Below, piece by piece: positions 50,312 to 59,171 of a stretch of DNA of 64,000 nt. The position numbers were made by a program, and so were the translations under genes. The notes beneath the pieces are model-generated. The model searched no databases, had not been told where the DNA came from, and saw only the letters and a list, made by a program, of their open reading frames with translations. Position 1 is the first letter of the stretch. The number at the start of each line of letters is the position of its first letter. The DNA comes from Actinomadura terrae (GTDB lineage Bacteria; Actinomycetota; Actinomycetes; Streptosporangiales; Streptosporangiaceae). The DNA lies in the NCBI RefSeq assembly GCF_022751215.1, contig NZ_JAICDG010000002.1:62001-126000 (forward strand), given 5' to 3'.

Positions 50312-51162
50312 GGGTCGAAGACGTTCGCGGCGCCCATCGCGACCCGGCCGCGCACGTCGTCCAGCGTCATGATCTGGCCCGAGCCGCCGAGCACCAGCAG
50401 CGGCCAGTGCGCGGCGACCGCGTCGACCAGCTCGGCGGTGAGCAGCTGCGACTCGGTCCCGTCGAAGATCTCCAGGGTGATCGAGGTGTAGGGCGGGTCG
50501 CCGAGGACGCCGCGGTGCGCGAGCAGCGCGGACGGGTCGACCGGCGCGGTGCCCGGCGGCTCCAGGCGCATCCACACCCAGGCGCCGCCGCGCTCCAGCA
50601 CCGCGTCGGTGTCGTCGCCGGGGCCGGCCCGCGCCCCGGCCGACCGGACGAGCCGCGCGAACCGGTCCGCGGCGACCACGCCGGGCAGCAGCAGCGTCGC
50701 CCGCCGGACCCGGCCGCGCCGCTGCCCGGCGGGCGAGGCGTCGAAGCGCCCCTCGGGCTCGAAGAAGTCGGTGCGGCGCCGGGCGAGGCGGCGGTGGAAC
50801 TCGGCGACGGTGATCACCGCCTCGCCGAAGTCGCACACCGCGAGCGGCCAGCGGTCGGCGGCGGCCAGCACGATCTCGGCGGCGAGCCACTCGCTGTCGC
50901 GGCCCCAGTGCACCTCGATCATGATCCGGGTGCGCGGCGGCGCGCCGAGCGCCCGCGCGCACTCCTCGCGGAGCGCGGTGGCGCGGATCGGTTCGTCCGG
51001 CGGGAACGGGTACACGAGCACCGAGCCGTTCCCGCGTTGCAGGACGGCGACGTCGGGTTCGGTCACCGAGGGCTGGTGGCTGCCGCCGAGCGAGACGACC
51101 AGGTCGCGGACCTCCGCGGACGGGATCGGCGCGCTGGAGACGAGGTGCACATCGTGCGACAC
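50308..51162 (-). CDS. Hypothetical protein with two tandem repeat domains
   Basis: I do not recognise this 284-residue protein. It contains an internal duplication. The first half has PPRTRIMIEVHWGRDSEWL, then AAEIVLAAADRWPLAVCDFG. The second half has PPYTSITLEIFDGTESQLL, then TAELVDAVAAHWPLLVLGGS. Both end in a VAEF or LDDV helix. No signal or membrane segment is seen. GTG 51162 starts 9 bp after the arginase-family stop codon, so it belongs to that minus-strand operon. Confidence 0.75.
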   Translation of the reverse strand: MSHDVHLVSSAPIPSAEVRDLVVSLGGSHQPSVTEPDVAVLQRGNGSVLVYPFPPDEPIRATALREECARALGAPPRTRIMIEVHWGRDSEWLAAEIVLAAADRWPLAVCDFGEAVITVAEFHRRLARRRTDFFEPEGRFDASPAGQRRGRVRRATLLLPGVVAADRFARLVRSAGARAGPGDDTDAVLERGGAWVWMRLEPPGTAPVDPSALLAHRGVLGDPPYTSITLEIFDGTESQLLTAELVDAVAAHWPLLVLGGSGQIMTLDDVRGRVAMGAANVFDP

Positions 51163-51171
51163 CGCCCGGGC

Positions 51172-52089
51172 CTAGCTGAGCGCGGCGGTGACGGCGGCGG
51201 TGATCACCGAGGTCAGCGCGGCGCCCGCCGCGCCGTCCGGGTCGCGTTCCGGGTCGTAGATGGCGACGTGCAGGCCGGTCGCTCGGGGGCTCGCCAGCAG
51301 CGTGGCGAGGACGGCGGTCAGCTCCGCGAAGTTCAGCCCGTCCGGGTTCGGCGAGTCGACCGCAGGCATGACGGACTTGTCCAGGATGTCGGCGTCGAGG
51401 TGGATCCAGAAGCCGTCGATCGGCGCGGCCTCCAGATGGACGCGGGCCTCCCGCGCCGCCGCGGCCGCGCCGTGCTCGCGGACGTACCCGATCGGGAACC
51501 GGCGGATCCGCGACGTCTCGAACGCCTCCAGGTCGGAGTCCTCGAAGTCCTCCGGCTCGCGCTGGACGCCGATGTGCGCGACGTGCTCCTCGACGACGTA
51601 GGGGCGCAGGCCGCCCTGGTCGGTGAGCGCGTCCGGGCCGTGGCCGGTGACGAGGCCGAGCGCGAGGCCGCCCGCGGTGAGCCGTCCGGCGTGCGCGGCG
51701 GGGTCGAGGCGGGGCGAGTAGTCGTCGTGCCCGTCCAGATGGGCGAGGCCGTAGGTGCCGCGCGTCCGCAGCGCGAGCATCGGGCCGAGCAGGATCGAGC
51801 AGTCGCCGCCGAGGACGAGCGGAAAGTGCCCTTCGTCCAGCAACGCCCCGATACGCTCGGCGAGCAGCGGCGAGTACGCGGCGAGGCCGGGTCCGTTCAG
51901 GTAGCCGGTGGCGTCGTCGGGGCCGAACACGTAGGGCGGCGGCTCGACGCGTCCGGCGTCGTCCGCGCCGACGCGTTCGGCGATCCCGTGGCCGCGGAGC
52001 GCGTCCGCGAGGCCGCGCACGCCCGGCTCGTGGCCGTCGCGCGGCGGCCGTAGCCCGAGGTTGGAGGGAGCGTCCAGCACCGAGATCAC
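51172..52089 (-). CDS. Arginase/agmatinase family protein
   Basis: The 305-residue protein has the ureohydrolase fold with a binuclear manganese site: VLGGDCSILLGPMLALR, AHLDGHDDYSPRLDP and WIHLDADILDKSVMPAVDSP. The usual GGDHS motif reads GGDCS, so the first metal-ligand His is Cys, as in several uncharacterised actinobacterial members. The enzyme may therefore not be an arginase; a different guanidino or amide substrate is possible. GTG 52089 is divergent from the CocE-type gene at 52135 with only 45 bp between. Confidence 0.88.
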   Translation of the reverse strand: MISVLDAPSNLGLRPPRDGHEPGVRGLADALRGHGIAERVGADDAGRVEPPPYVFGPDDATGYLNGPGLAAYSPLLAERIGALLDEGHFPLVLGGDCSILLGPMLALRTRGTYGLAHLDGHDDYSPRLDPAAHAGRLTAGGLALGLVTGHGPDALTDQGGLRPYVVEEHVAHIGVQREPEDFEDSDLEAFETSRIRRFPIGYVREHGAAAAAREARVHLEAAPIDGFWIHLDADILDKSVMPAVDSPNPDGLNFAELTAVLATLLASPRATGLHVAIYDPERDPDGAAGAALTSVITAAVTAALS

Positions 52090-52134
52090 GCTAGGCAGCC
52101 TAACGTTGGGGAGATACCGGACGCGGAGGAATTG

Positions 52135-53748
52135 ATGACCGTTTTGGGCCGCCTGACCGAACGTATCCTCGGTCTACCGGCGGCGCCGACGTCCGCAACG
52201 TCATTTCCGGGGTCGGGCGCGGTCGGCGTGGCGCGCGGTCTGCGGGTGCCGATGCCGGACGGCGTCGACCTGCTCGCCGACCTGCACCGTCCGCGTGGCG
52301 CGGGGCCGCTGCCCGCCGTCCTGGTGCGCACGCCCTACGGCCGGAGGCAGGCGCTCGTACGGGTGCTCGTCGACGCCCTCGCCCGGCGCGGCTTCCAGGT
52401 CGTCGTGCAGGACGTGCGCGGGACGGGCGGCTCCGATGGGGCCTTCCGCGCCTTCCACGACGAGCGCGACGACGGCCTCGCCACCCTCGCCTGGCTGCGC
52501 GCCCAGCCCTGGTGCGACGGACGGGTCGCGACGGCCGGGGCCAGCTACCTCGGGTTCGCGCAGTGGGCGCTCGCGTCCCGGGCCGATCCGCCGCTGGCCG
52601 CGATGGGGGTCGGCCTCACCGCGTCGGAGATGGTCAGCTCGTTCTATCCGGGCGGCGCGCTCGCCCTGCACAACACGCTCGTGTGGTCGTCGCTGATGGC
52701 GACGGGCGACGGGCGGCGGCCGGCGCATGCGAGGCGGGTCAGGCGCGCGATGCGGCACCTTCCGGTCGGCGAGGCCGACACCGCCGCGATCGGACGTCCC
52801 GAGCCGTTCTTCCGCGAAGTCACCGCGAACGCCGAGCGGCCCGGATTCTGGGACGCGACCGACCACAGCGCGGCCGTCGCCGCGACGACCGCGCCCGTCA
52901 GCATGGTCGCGGGCTGGTGGGACCTGTTCCTGCGCGGGCAGCTCCGCGACTTCGCGGCGTTGCAGGCCGCCGGACGGCAGGCCCGCATCACGATCGGGCC
53001 GTGGGGGCACGACCTGAAGGCCCTCCGCGCCGTCCTGCTCGACCAGGTCTCCTGGCTGGAGGCGCACCTGCACGGCGACGCCGCCGCGCTCCGCCGCGCA
53101 CCCGTCCGGCTGTACCTCCAGGGCGCGGGACGCTGGCTGGACTTCGAACGCTGGCCGCCGCCCGGCACCGAGCCGACCCCGCTGCACCTGTCCCGCGTCC
53201 TGACCTGGGGCGATCCGTCCGGCACCGAGCCCGTCGCGTTCACCTACGACGCCCTCGACCCCACGCCCAGCGTCGGCGGCCCGCTCCTCGCGCCGGGACG
53301 CGGCGGCCAGCGCGACAACACCCGCCTGGAGCGGCGGCCCGACGTGGCCGTGCTCACGGGTGCCGTCCTCGACCGCCACCTCGACCTGATCGGGCCCGTG
53401 TCGGCGACGGTCCACGTCCGGGCGAGCACCGGGCACGGGGACCTGGTCGTCCGGCTCTGCGACGTCGACCCGCGCGGCGTCTCCCGCAACGTCACCGACG
53501 GCGTGGTGCGGATCGGCGCGCCGGGCATCGTGCGCGCCGAGGTCGAGATGTCGCCGACCGCGTACCGGTTCCGGCGCGGGCACCGGCTCCGCGTCGTGCT
53601 CGCGGGCGGCGCGTTCCCCCGTTTCGCGCGCAACCTCGGCAGGGGCGAGGCGGCGGGGCGGGCCGTCGCGTCCAGGCGCGTCCGGTTCGAGGTGCACCGG
53701 GACGCGGACCACCCGTCGTCGCTGCTACTGCCCGTCTGGCGCGGCTGA
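52135..53748 (+). CDS. CocE/NonD family hydrolase (X-Pro dipeptidyl-peptidase-like)
   Basis: A 537-residue cytoplasmic serine hydrolase. The N-terminal alpha/beta-hydrolase domain has [39 protein letters not shown] and the nucleophile in [23 protein letters not shown] and GPWGHD supply the acid and His regions. The C-terminal jelly-roll domain ([25 protein letters not shown]) is typical of the family, which cleaves esters or acyl-peptides. ATG 52135 is preferred over TTG 52132 because GGAGGA precedes it at good spacing. Its 3' end overlaps the peptide deformylase gene by 24 bp. Confidence 0.92.
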   Translation: MTVLGRLTERILGLPAAPTSATSFPGSGAVGVARGLRVPMPDGVDLLADLHRPRGAGPLPAVLVRTPYGRRQALVRVLVDALARRGFQVVVQDVRGTGGSDGAFRAFHDERDDGLATLAWLRAQPWCDGRVATAGASYLGFAQWALASRADPPLAAMGVGLTASEMVSSFYPGGALALHNTLVWSSLMATGDGRRPAHARRVRRAMRHLPVGEADTAAIGRPEPFFREVTANAERPGFWDATDHSAAVAATTAPVSMVAGWWDLFLRGQLRDFAALQAAGRQARITIGPWGHDLKALRAVLLDQVSWLEAHLHGDAAALRRAPVRLYLQGAGRWLDFERWPPPGTEPTPLHLSRVLTWGDPSGTEPVAFTYDALDPTPSVGGPLLAPGRGGQRDNTRLERRPDVAVLTGAVLDRHLDLIGPVSATVHVRASTGHGDLVVRLCDVDPRGVSRNVTDGVVRIGAPGIVRAEVEMSPTAYRFRRGHRLRVVLAGGAFPRFARNLGRGEAAGRAVASRRVRFEVHRDADHPSSLLLPVWRG

Positions 53749-54300
53749 CTCCTCGGCCTCCGCCGCTTCGGCTTCGGCGGCTTCGGCGCGGAGGCGTTCG
53801 TACTCCTTCAGCACCTTCTTGCGGGAGCGCGTGGACAGCCGGTCGATGTAGACCTTGCCCTCCAGGTGGTCGGTCTCGTGCTGGAGGCAGCGCGCCAGCA
53901 GTCCCGTCCCCTCCACGGTGACGGGGTTGCCCTTGAGGTCGAAGCCGTGCACGGTCGCGCGGTCGGGACGGGCCAGCTTCGCATACGGGCCGGGCACCGA
54001 CAGGCAGCCCTCGTCGCTGTCGTCCAGGCGCCGCTCGTCCAGCGCGGGAAGCTCCAGGACGGGGTTCACCACGACGCCCTTGTGCGCGACCTCCTCCTTG
54101 TCGGGGCAGTCGTAGACGAAGATCCGCAGATCGACCCCGATCTGGTTCCCGGCCAGCCCGACGCCCTTAGCCGCGTACATGCTCGCGAACATGTCGTCGG
54201 CCAGCTCCGCCAGCGCCGCGTCGAACTCCTCCACCGGACGGCACGCCTGGTGGAGGACCGGAGTTCCCACCAGCGTGATCGCCCGCACCCGCCCCGCCAT
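53725..54300 (-). CDS. def: Peptide deformylase
   Basis: Removes the N-formyl group from nascent proteins. Motifs are [10 protein letters not shown] (residues 46-55), EGCLSVPG (Cys99) and HETDHLEG (His141, Glu142, His145). The metal is Fe or Zn held by Cys99 and the two histidines. The 191-residue protein ends in a Glu/Ala-rich tail that replaces the usual shorter C-terminus. ATG 54300 follows GGAGGAGAACGGGTC. Actinobacteria usually have several def paralogues, so this may not be the only one. Confidence 0.95.
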   Translation of the reverse strand: MAGRVRAITLVGTPVLHQACRPVEEFDAALAELADDMFASMYAAKGVGLAGNQIGVDLRIFVYDCPDKEEVAHKGVVVNPVLELPALDERRLDDSDEGCLSVPGPYAKLARPDRATVHGFDLKGNPVTVEGTGLLARCLQHETDHLEGKVYIDRLSTRSRKKVLKEYERLRAEAAEAEAAEAEESAAPDGQ

Positions 54301-54883
54301 GACCCGTTCTCCTCCAGCCCGGCGCACACTCGGCTACCGCGACACCACGATTTTTCCATCTCTGGAGACATCGCCGGTATCCCTGGCACCATCCGCCCGC
54401 GCGGAGGAGCGCGGGGCGCGACTCGGGCCCACCCCCCTTACGGTCCGAGGGCACGCCCCGCACATCCGTACCAGAACGCTACGTCGGGCCGCTTACACAG
54501 CGCTTACACCGCCGGGACGGTATGAGCCGGACGTCGCGCGCCACCAGGCCGGGCGGCAGCCCGGACGCGCATCGTGTTCCGTTCGTCGCAGACCGTGAAC
54601 CGTTCGCCGACGCCGGCCCGCGAACCCTCGAACCGGCCGCGCCGGGCTCGCTACGTTCGTCTTGTCCGCCGGATGAACGGCGCGGCCGCTCCCAGCGGAG
54701 CGGGCCGCTTCGGGGGGAGCGGCAGGCCACGGCAGAGGGCCCGCGGCCGACCCGGCGGAACGGGGGGTAGAGGGGTCACTTCTTGGGGGGAGTGGCCCCT
54801 CCGTCTTTCCCGGGCATGAATGCTGGAGAACCCACGATTCCCTGCCTCTTGACGGAATCGGTCAATGAAGGGCATTCCCCCCA
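54301..54883. other. Divergent intergenic region upstream of the cutinase gene
   Basis: No gene is supported in these 583 bp; open frames here are Arg/Pro/Gly-rich. An inverted repeat TTGAC...GTCAA (54849-54865) lies 18 bp before the cutinase start and could be an operator or part of a promoter. Confidence 0.45.
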
Positions 54884-55807
54884 ATGAACCACAATTCTGT
54901 GAACGCGCTGATAGCGCTGCCCGTGGCGGCCGTCCTCGCCGGATGCGGCGGCAGCACTCCCGCCGCTCCCGCCTCGCAGGCCGCGGCCGCGCCGAACGAC
55001 CGTCCGGCCCGCCCCGTCCCGGTGGCGCACATGTTCGAGCGCGGCCCCGCGCCGACGGAGCAGAGCGTCACCGCGAAGCGCGGCCCGTTCGACGTCGAGA
55101 AGATCGAGGTGCCCGCGGGCAGCGGGCCCGGCTTCAACAGGGGCACGATCTACGCGCCGACCGACACGCGCCAGGGCACGTTCGGCGCCGTCGTCATGTC
55201 GCCCGGCTTCGCGTCCCCGCACACCTGGATCGACTGGTACGGGCCGCGCCTCGCGTCCCAGGGCTTCGTCGTCATGATGCTGGAGACCAACACGCTGTTC
55301 GACGTCCCGCTGCTGCGCGGACGGCAGATCATCGCGGCGCTCGACTACCTCACCGCCAAGAGCGTCGTGCGGGCGCGGATCGACCCGTCCCGAACCGCCG
55401 TGATGGGGCACTCCATGGGCGGCGGCGGGACGCTGGAGGCCGCGCGGCGGCGGCCCGCGCTGAAGGCGGCCATCCCGCTCGCGCCGTGGAACCCCGACTA
55501 CAACTGGAGCCGGGTCACCGTGCCCACAATGATCATGGGTGCGCAGCGCGACGTGATCGCTCCGGCGGCGTTAATGTCCGAGGCGTACTACAACAGGCTC
55601 GCCTCGGCCCCGGAAAAGGCCTACCTGGTGCTCCGGGGCGCCACTCACCTGACGTTCATGTCGCCGAACGCCACCATCGCGAAATACGTCATCGTCTGGA
55701 TGAAGCGATTCGTCGACAATGACGCCCGCTACGACCGGTTCCTGTGCCCGCCGCCGAAACCGCGCGGCCCGCTCACGATCTACCGGGGAACCTGCCCCAC
55801 CGGCTGA
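54884..55807 (+). CDS. Lipid-anchored cutinase / polyester-hydrolase-like enzyme
   Basis: This 307-residue alpha/beta-hydrolase closely follows Thermobifida cutinases and leaf-compost cutinase along its whole length. Shared stretches include FERGPAPTEQSVTAKRGPFD, GTIYAPTD, AVMGHSMGGGGTLEAARRRP, LKAAIPLAPWNPDYNWSRVT and KRFVDNDARYDRFLCP. The catalytic triad is Ser177, Asp223 and His255. The binding-site Trp202 and the disulfide pair Cys288/Cys304 are kept. The oxyanion-hole Tyr of those enzymes is Phe109 (SPGF). Unlike the secreted cutinases, it has a lipobox LAGC (Cys21), so it should be membrane-anchored. The signal has no Lys or Arg before its hydrophobic core, which is odd. No Shine-Dalgarno precedes ATG 54884. 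Confidence 0.92.
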   Translation: MNHNSVNALIALPVAAVLAGCGGSTPAAPASQAAAAPNDRPARPVPVAHMFERGPAPTEQSVTAKRGPFDVEKIEVPAGSGPGFNRGTIYAPTDTRQGTFGAVVMSPGFASPHTWIDWYGPRLASQGFVVMMLETNTLFDVPLLRGRQIIAALDYLTAKSVVRARIDPSRTAVMGHSMGGGGTLEAARRRPALKAAIPLAPWNPDYNWSRVTVPTMIMGAQRDVIAPAALMSEAYYNRLASAPEKAYLVLRGATHLTFMSPNATIAKYVIVWMKRFVDNDARYDRFLCPPPKPRGPLTIYRGTCPTG

Positions 55808-55909
55808 CTTCCCTCCGTTCTTGGGCCGTTATCGGCGGACTGCCGGAGTTCGTTTTCGATCTCTGAAAACTTGACGCGGCGGACGTCGACTTGACCCGCC
55901 CGCTGCGCC

Positions 55910-56185
55910 ATGGTCGTCCGCATGGATTCACGAACCGGAGCCGCGCTCACCGGGCCGGCGGGCTGGCTGATCACCTTTCTCGGCGCCCGCGAACGCGGGC
56001 TGCGCACGCATCGCGGCCTCGCCGCCGGACCCGCGGAATGGCTGCTGGCCTTCCTCGAGGTCGAGAACGCCGAACTGGAGATCCTGCGCCCGCCCGCGCG
56101 GGACCGGCAGCGTCCGACCATGCTCGCGCGGCGCGGCCGGGTCGAGGAGTCCCCCTTCGTGCGGCGACCCGCCCGCAGCGCCTAG
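55910..56185 (+). CDS. Small hypothetical protein
   Basis: A 91-residue soluble protein (GPAGWLITFLGARERGLRTH, then GPAEWLLAFLEVENAELEIL). The two similar WL(I/L)xFL segments hint at a small helical repeat. ATG 55910 or ATG 55922 may be the start; no strong ribosome-binding site is visible. It lies 10 bp before the membrane protein gene at 56196 and may share its operon. No family recognised. Confidence 0.5.
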   Translation: MVVRMDSRTGAALTGPAGWLITFLGARERGLRTHRGLAAGPAEWLLAFLEVENAELEILRPPARDRQRPTMLARRGRVEESPFVRRPARSA

Positions 56186-56195
56186 AACGGAAATC

Positions 56196-56990
56196 ATGAT
56201 CATCGAAATGCTGCTCGCCGCCCTGATCGGCGGTGCGATCGGGGTCGCCGAGCTCCTCGCGCGCTACCGCGACAAGCCCGCCGCGGCGCTGCTGTCCCCG
56301 GGCGGCCTGCTGTTCGTCTTCATCAACGTCGGCGCGTCGGTCCTCGCGCTGATCGCGGTGACCGCGGCGGGCTGGCGGTTCGGCCTGCCCGCGACGATGC
56401 CGGAGCCGAGCCTCGTGGTCGTCCGCGTGCTGGTGGCCGGGATCGGCTCGGCGGCGCTGCTGCGCATGGCGTTCGCGCCAGCCCAGAGCGGTGCGGTCGG
56501 CGCCGGGCCGGTCGCCCTGCTCAACGGCGTGCTGCGGCTCGCCGACAGCGAGCTGGAGCGCAAGCGCGCGCTCAGCCGACTGTCGCACAACGACCTGTCC
56601 GGCCTGTCGTTCGAGCGCGACCACGCGGCCCTCGCCGAGCTGTGCTGCCACCTGATGCGCGAGTTCGACCTCGCCGAGGCCGAGCGGCTCGGCGGCCTGG
56701 CCGCCGACCTCGGCCACCGCGACGACCTCACCGACGCCGACAAGCTGGACTGCTGGGGCCTGGAGCTGACCCGGCTGGTCGGCGAGCGCGCGCTGGGCCA
56801 AGCCGCCCGGCGCCTGCGGGACCGGCTGCGCGAGGAGCCGCGCCCCGCCGTCCCGGCCGCCGAGCGTCCCGCGGCCCCGGCCGAGGGGTCGCCCGCCGAG
56901 CCCGCGTCGGGCCCGCTGCGCCCGCCCGCCGCCAAGCCGTCCCGCCTCGTCGGCGGCCGGACCGAGCGCACGACCTTCAGCGACGCCTGA
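56196..56990 (+). CDS. Membrane protein of unknown function
   Basis: The 264-residue protein has three hydrophobic segments in the first 110 residues (MLLAALIGGAIGVAELLA; LFVFINVGASVLALIAV; LVVVRVLVAGIGSAALL). A soluble helical C-terminal domain with many Asp/Glu/Arg residues follows (LELTRLVGERALGQAARRL), then an Ala/Pro-rich tail. The architecture suggests a small membrane anchor with a cytoplasmic domain. No catalytic motif or family is recognised. GGAAATC precedes ATG 56196. Confidence 0.7.
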   Translation: MIIEMLLAALIGGAIGVAELLARYRDKPAAALLSPGGLLFVFINVGASVLALIAVTAAGWRFGLPATMPEPSLVVVRVLVAGIGSAALLRMAFAPAQSGAVGAGPVALLNGVLRLADSELERKRALSRLSHNDLSGLSFERDHAALAELCCHLMREFDLAEAERLGGLAADLGHRDDLTDADKLDCWGLELTRLVGERALGQAARRLRDRLREEPRPAVPAAERPAAPAEGSPAEPASGPLRPPAAKPSRLVGGRTERTTFSDA

Positions 56991-57041
56991 GCACGCGTGA
57001 GATACCGGTGCGCCGCCCGGCGCGCCGGTTATTTCAGCCGC

Positions 57042-57230
57042 TCACGATTTCAGGCGGTGGGGCAAGGCGGCCTCGTCCCTTTCTTCGAGGGCAGCCGCGA
57101 TGCGGTGCAATGCCTCCGCCATCGACACCAGCGCCTGCACCTGGGCGGCCGCCATGAGATTTCCCGGGGACGGATCTGCCGCCTGCGCCTCCGCTGCCGC
57201 CTCGCACGCCTGCTGGCTCCACCAATGCAC
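57042..57230 (-). CDS. Small conserved-looking hypothetical protein
   Basis: A 62-residue alpha-helical protein with PSPGNLMAAAQVQALVSMAE as its centre. I recall similar short proteins in related genomes, with no known function. The start is GTG 57230, with AGGATC upstream. It is divergent from the gene at 57307. Confidence 0.55.
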   Translation of the reverse strand: MHWWSQQACEAAAEAQAADPSPGNLMAAAQVQALVSMAEALHRIAAALEERDEAALPHRLKS

Positions 57231-57306
57231 CCGGCGATCCTAGGGGAACCGGCCAATCCATTACCCGCCGCCGCGCGGAAAACACCCCAAAGAAAGGCTG
57301 GAGATC

Positions 57307-57531
57307 GTGAATCCATGGCCGCGGGACGGGCATCCCCGCTGGGCGCTGAAACCGCTGTACGGGCTCACCACGGGAGAACTCGCCGAGGCCCTGGAGTACC
57401 TTGAGAAACACCATCCCGACGACGAGGTCCTCGGCCGCGCGCTCGCCGGCGAGTTCGCCCGCCGCACCGCCGCCGAGAGCCGTCCGGCGCGACCTCCGGC
57501 CAAGCACGCCCGTCCCGCGTACGAGAGTTAG
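57307..57531 (+). CDS. Small hypothetical protein
   Basis: A 74-residue protein with a plausible helical core (LTTGELAEALEYLEKHHPDD) and a basic Pro/Ala-rich tail. GTG 57307 follows GGAGATC. It ends 7 bp before the DUF488 gene, with which it is probably cotranscribed. No family recognised. Confidence 0.6.
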   Translation: MNPWPRDGHPRWALKPLYGLTTGELAEALEYLEKHHPDDEVLGRALAGEFARRTAAESRPARPPAKHARPAYES

Positions 57532-57538
57532 GGGCACG

Positions 57539-57892
57539 ATGACCGATGTGCGACTGCGCCGCGTGTACGACGACCCCGAGCCGGGCGACGGCGCCCGCGT
57601 CCTGGTCGACCGCGTGTGGCCGCGCGGGCTGAGCAAGCAGGACGCCCGGCTGGACGACTGGGAGAAGGACGTCGCGCCGTCCACCGATCTGCGCAAGTGG
57701 TACGGCCACGACCCCGAGAGGTTCGAGGAGTTCCGCCGCCGCTACGAGGCCGAGCTGGACGACCCGTCCCGCGCCGCCGCCCTCGACCGCCTCCGCTCCC
57801 GCGCGGCCGAGGGGACGCTGACCCTCCTCACCGCCACCAAGGACGCCGAGCGGAGCCAGGCCGCCGTCCTCGCCGGTCTCCTGAACGCCTGA
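57539..57892 (+). CDS. DUF488 family protein
   Basis: A 117-residue soluble protein of the DUF488 group found across bacteria: RVLVDRVWPRGLSKQDARLD, WEKDVAPSTDLRKWYGHDPE and RFEEFRRRYEAEL are diagnostic. GTLTLLTATKDAERSQAAVL closes the fold. The family is small and conserved but biochemically uncharacterised. ATG 57539 has AGGGG upstream. It is the second gene after the small ORF at 57307. Confidence 0.9.
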   Translation: MTDVRLRRVYDDPEPGDGARVLVDRVWPRGLSKQDARLDDWEKDVAPSTDLRKWYGHDPERFEEFRRRYEAELDDPSRAAALDRLRSRAAEGTLTLLTATKDAERSQAAVLAGLLNA

Positions 57893-57970
57893 AGGCCTTT
57901 CGGCGACGCCGCCGTCAATGGCCGCCGGGCGGGCCATTCGGCGCGGCGGTCATTTCCATTTGAACCGAAT

Positions 57971-58405
57971 TCAGGCGGGAAATCGGACGACCCATCGGCG
58001 TTGCCACGGTGTCTCGACGGCGCGGCGGTGATGGTGTTCGCGCGTCCAGGCGACGGCGTCCTTCGGGGGCAGCCCCGACAGGATCGCCAGGCACGCGATG
58101 ACCGTGCCGGTGCGGCCGACGCCGCCTCCGCAGGCCACCTCGACGGCCTCCCCGGAACGGGCCCGTTCGTGCAGGTCACGGACGCGGCGGACGGCCAGCT
58201 CCGAATCGCGCGGCAGCAGGAAGTCGGGCCAGTCGATCCACTCGTGCGGCCAGCTCAGCACCCCCTCGTGCCGGCGGCGGAGGCGGCCCGACCCGAGGTA
58301 GAGGCCGAAGCCCGGCGGCGGGCCGTCCGGCGCCGGGTCGCGCAGGCCGCGGCCGCGCACCGGCGTGCCGTCGGGGAGCCGGAGCGCACCGGTCAGCGTG
58401 CTCAT
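57971..58405 (-). CDS. Protein-tyrosine-phosphatase-like protein
   Basis: A 144-residue protein with the phosphatase P-loop CGGGVGRTG (Cys-x5-Arg). Upstream lie WIDWPDFLLPRDSELAVRRV, possibly containing the general acid Asp, and a tail EHHHRRAVETPWQRRWVVRF. It resembles compact dual-specificity phosphatases. ATG 58405 overlaps the stop codon of the CGNR zinc-finger gene (ATGA), so the two are translated together. Substrate unknown. Confidence 0.87.
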   Translation of the reverse strand: MSTLTGALRLPDGTPVRGRGLRDPAPDGPPPGFGLYLGSGRLRRRHEGVLSWPHEWIDWPDFLLPRDSELAVRRVRDLHERARSGEAVEVACGGGVGRTGTVIACLAILSGLPPKDAVAWTREHHHRRAVETPWQRRWVVRFPA

Positions 58406-58983
58406 CGGGTCACGCTCCCGGCCTGGCGGCGGGCCCGGTGGTTGGCGACGTTCAGCCGGTTGCCGCACAGGTCGGGCATGCAGTAGCGGCGGCGTCCGGC
58501 GCGGCTGGTGTCGGCGAACACGCCCCGGCAGCCGGGCGCGGCGCAGGCGCGGAACCGCTCGTGGCCGAGCGTCTTCACGGTGCCGAGCAGGCCGATCCCG
58601 ATCAGCGCGGCCAGCTCGTCGGCGAGGGGTGCGCCCGGAACCGTCGGGACGAACCACTGCCATCCGCCGCCGTCCCGGCGCAGCACCGGGCCCCGGCCCG
58701 CGCGTCCGGCCAGGACGGTGCCGCCCGCGACGGCCTGCTCCTCGGTCTCGGTCTCCAGCACGCCGCGCACTTCCCGCCGTAGCAGATGCACCTGGAAGAC
58801 GTCGGTCTCGTCCGCGCCACCTGCGGCGGCGTCGAGCCGGACGTCGCGCTCCGCCAGGAAGCGGGTCAGCTCGTCCGGGCCCGGGATCGCGTCCCCGGCG
58901 GCGCCCCGGACGGTGGGCGACGTGCCGACGAGGTCGTTGCCGACCGCCGCCCCGACCGCGTAGTCGACGATGGGGATCTCCAC
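58402..58983 (-). CDS. CGNR zinc-finger domain protein (ABATE type)
   Basis: A 193-residue protein with an N-terminal ABATE domain (VGAAVGNDLVGTSPTVRG, ELTRFLAERDVRLDAA) and a C-terminal CGNR zinc finger. The finger is CAAPGCRGVFADTSRAGRRR followed by YCMPDLCGNRLNVANHRARR, with four Cys. Members are stress-induced proteins and putative transcription factors. GTG 58983 is chosen because GAGGAGGGCGGAGC precedes it; the open frame extends to 59025 without that support. The phosphatase gene overlaps its 3' end. Confidence 0.9.
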   Translation of the reverse strand: MEIPIVDYAVGAAVGNDLVGTSPTVRGAAGDAIPGPDELTRFLAERDVRLDAAAGGADETDVFQVHLLRREVRGVLETETEEQAVAGGTVLAGRAGRGPVLRRDGGGWQWFVPTVPGAPLADELAALIGIGLLGTVKTLGHERFRACAAPGCRGVFADTSRAGRRRYCMPDLCGNRLNVANHRARRQAGSVTR

Positions 58984-59171
58984 GCTCCGCCCTCCTCTGT
59001 AACCGATGTAGCGAGAGTACAACACTTACCGACGATATCGCGAATACTCCTCGTTTTCCGGGCAATGGGGCGAATTCGGCGAGCGGGAACACTAATGTGA
59101 GAGGTCCTCCCACCGATCACGAACCCGCCGAGGAGCGTTCGCGCTCCGTGATGCCGCCCGAAGGGCATTCC

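Noticed and set aside
54522..54819. Small plus-strand frames upstream of the cutinase gene
   Set aside because: Arg/Pro-rich, overlapping in two frames, no ribosome-binding site, no family.
58365..59171. N-terminal extension of the LAL regulator frame
   Set aside because: It is the antisense of the CGNR gene region and Arg/Pro/Ser-rich. The domain begins after ATG 59172, which has a ribosome-binding site.
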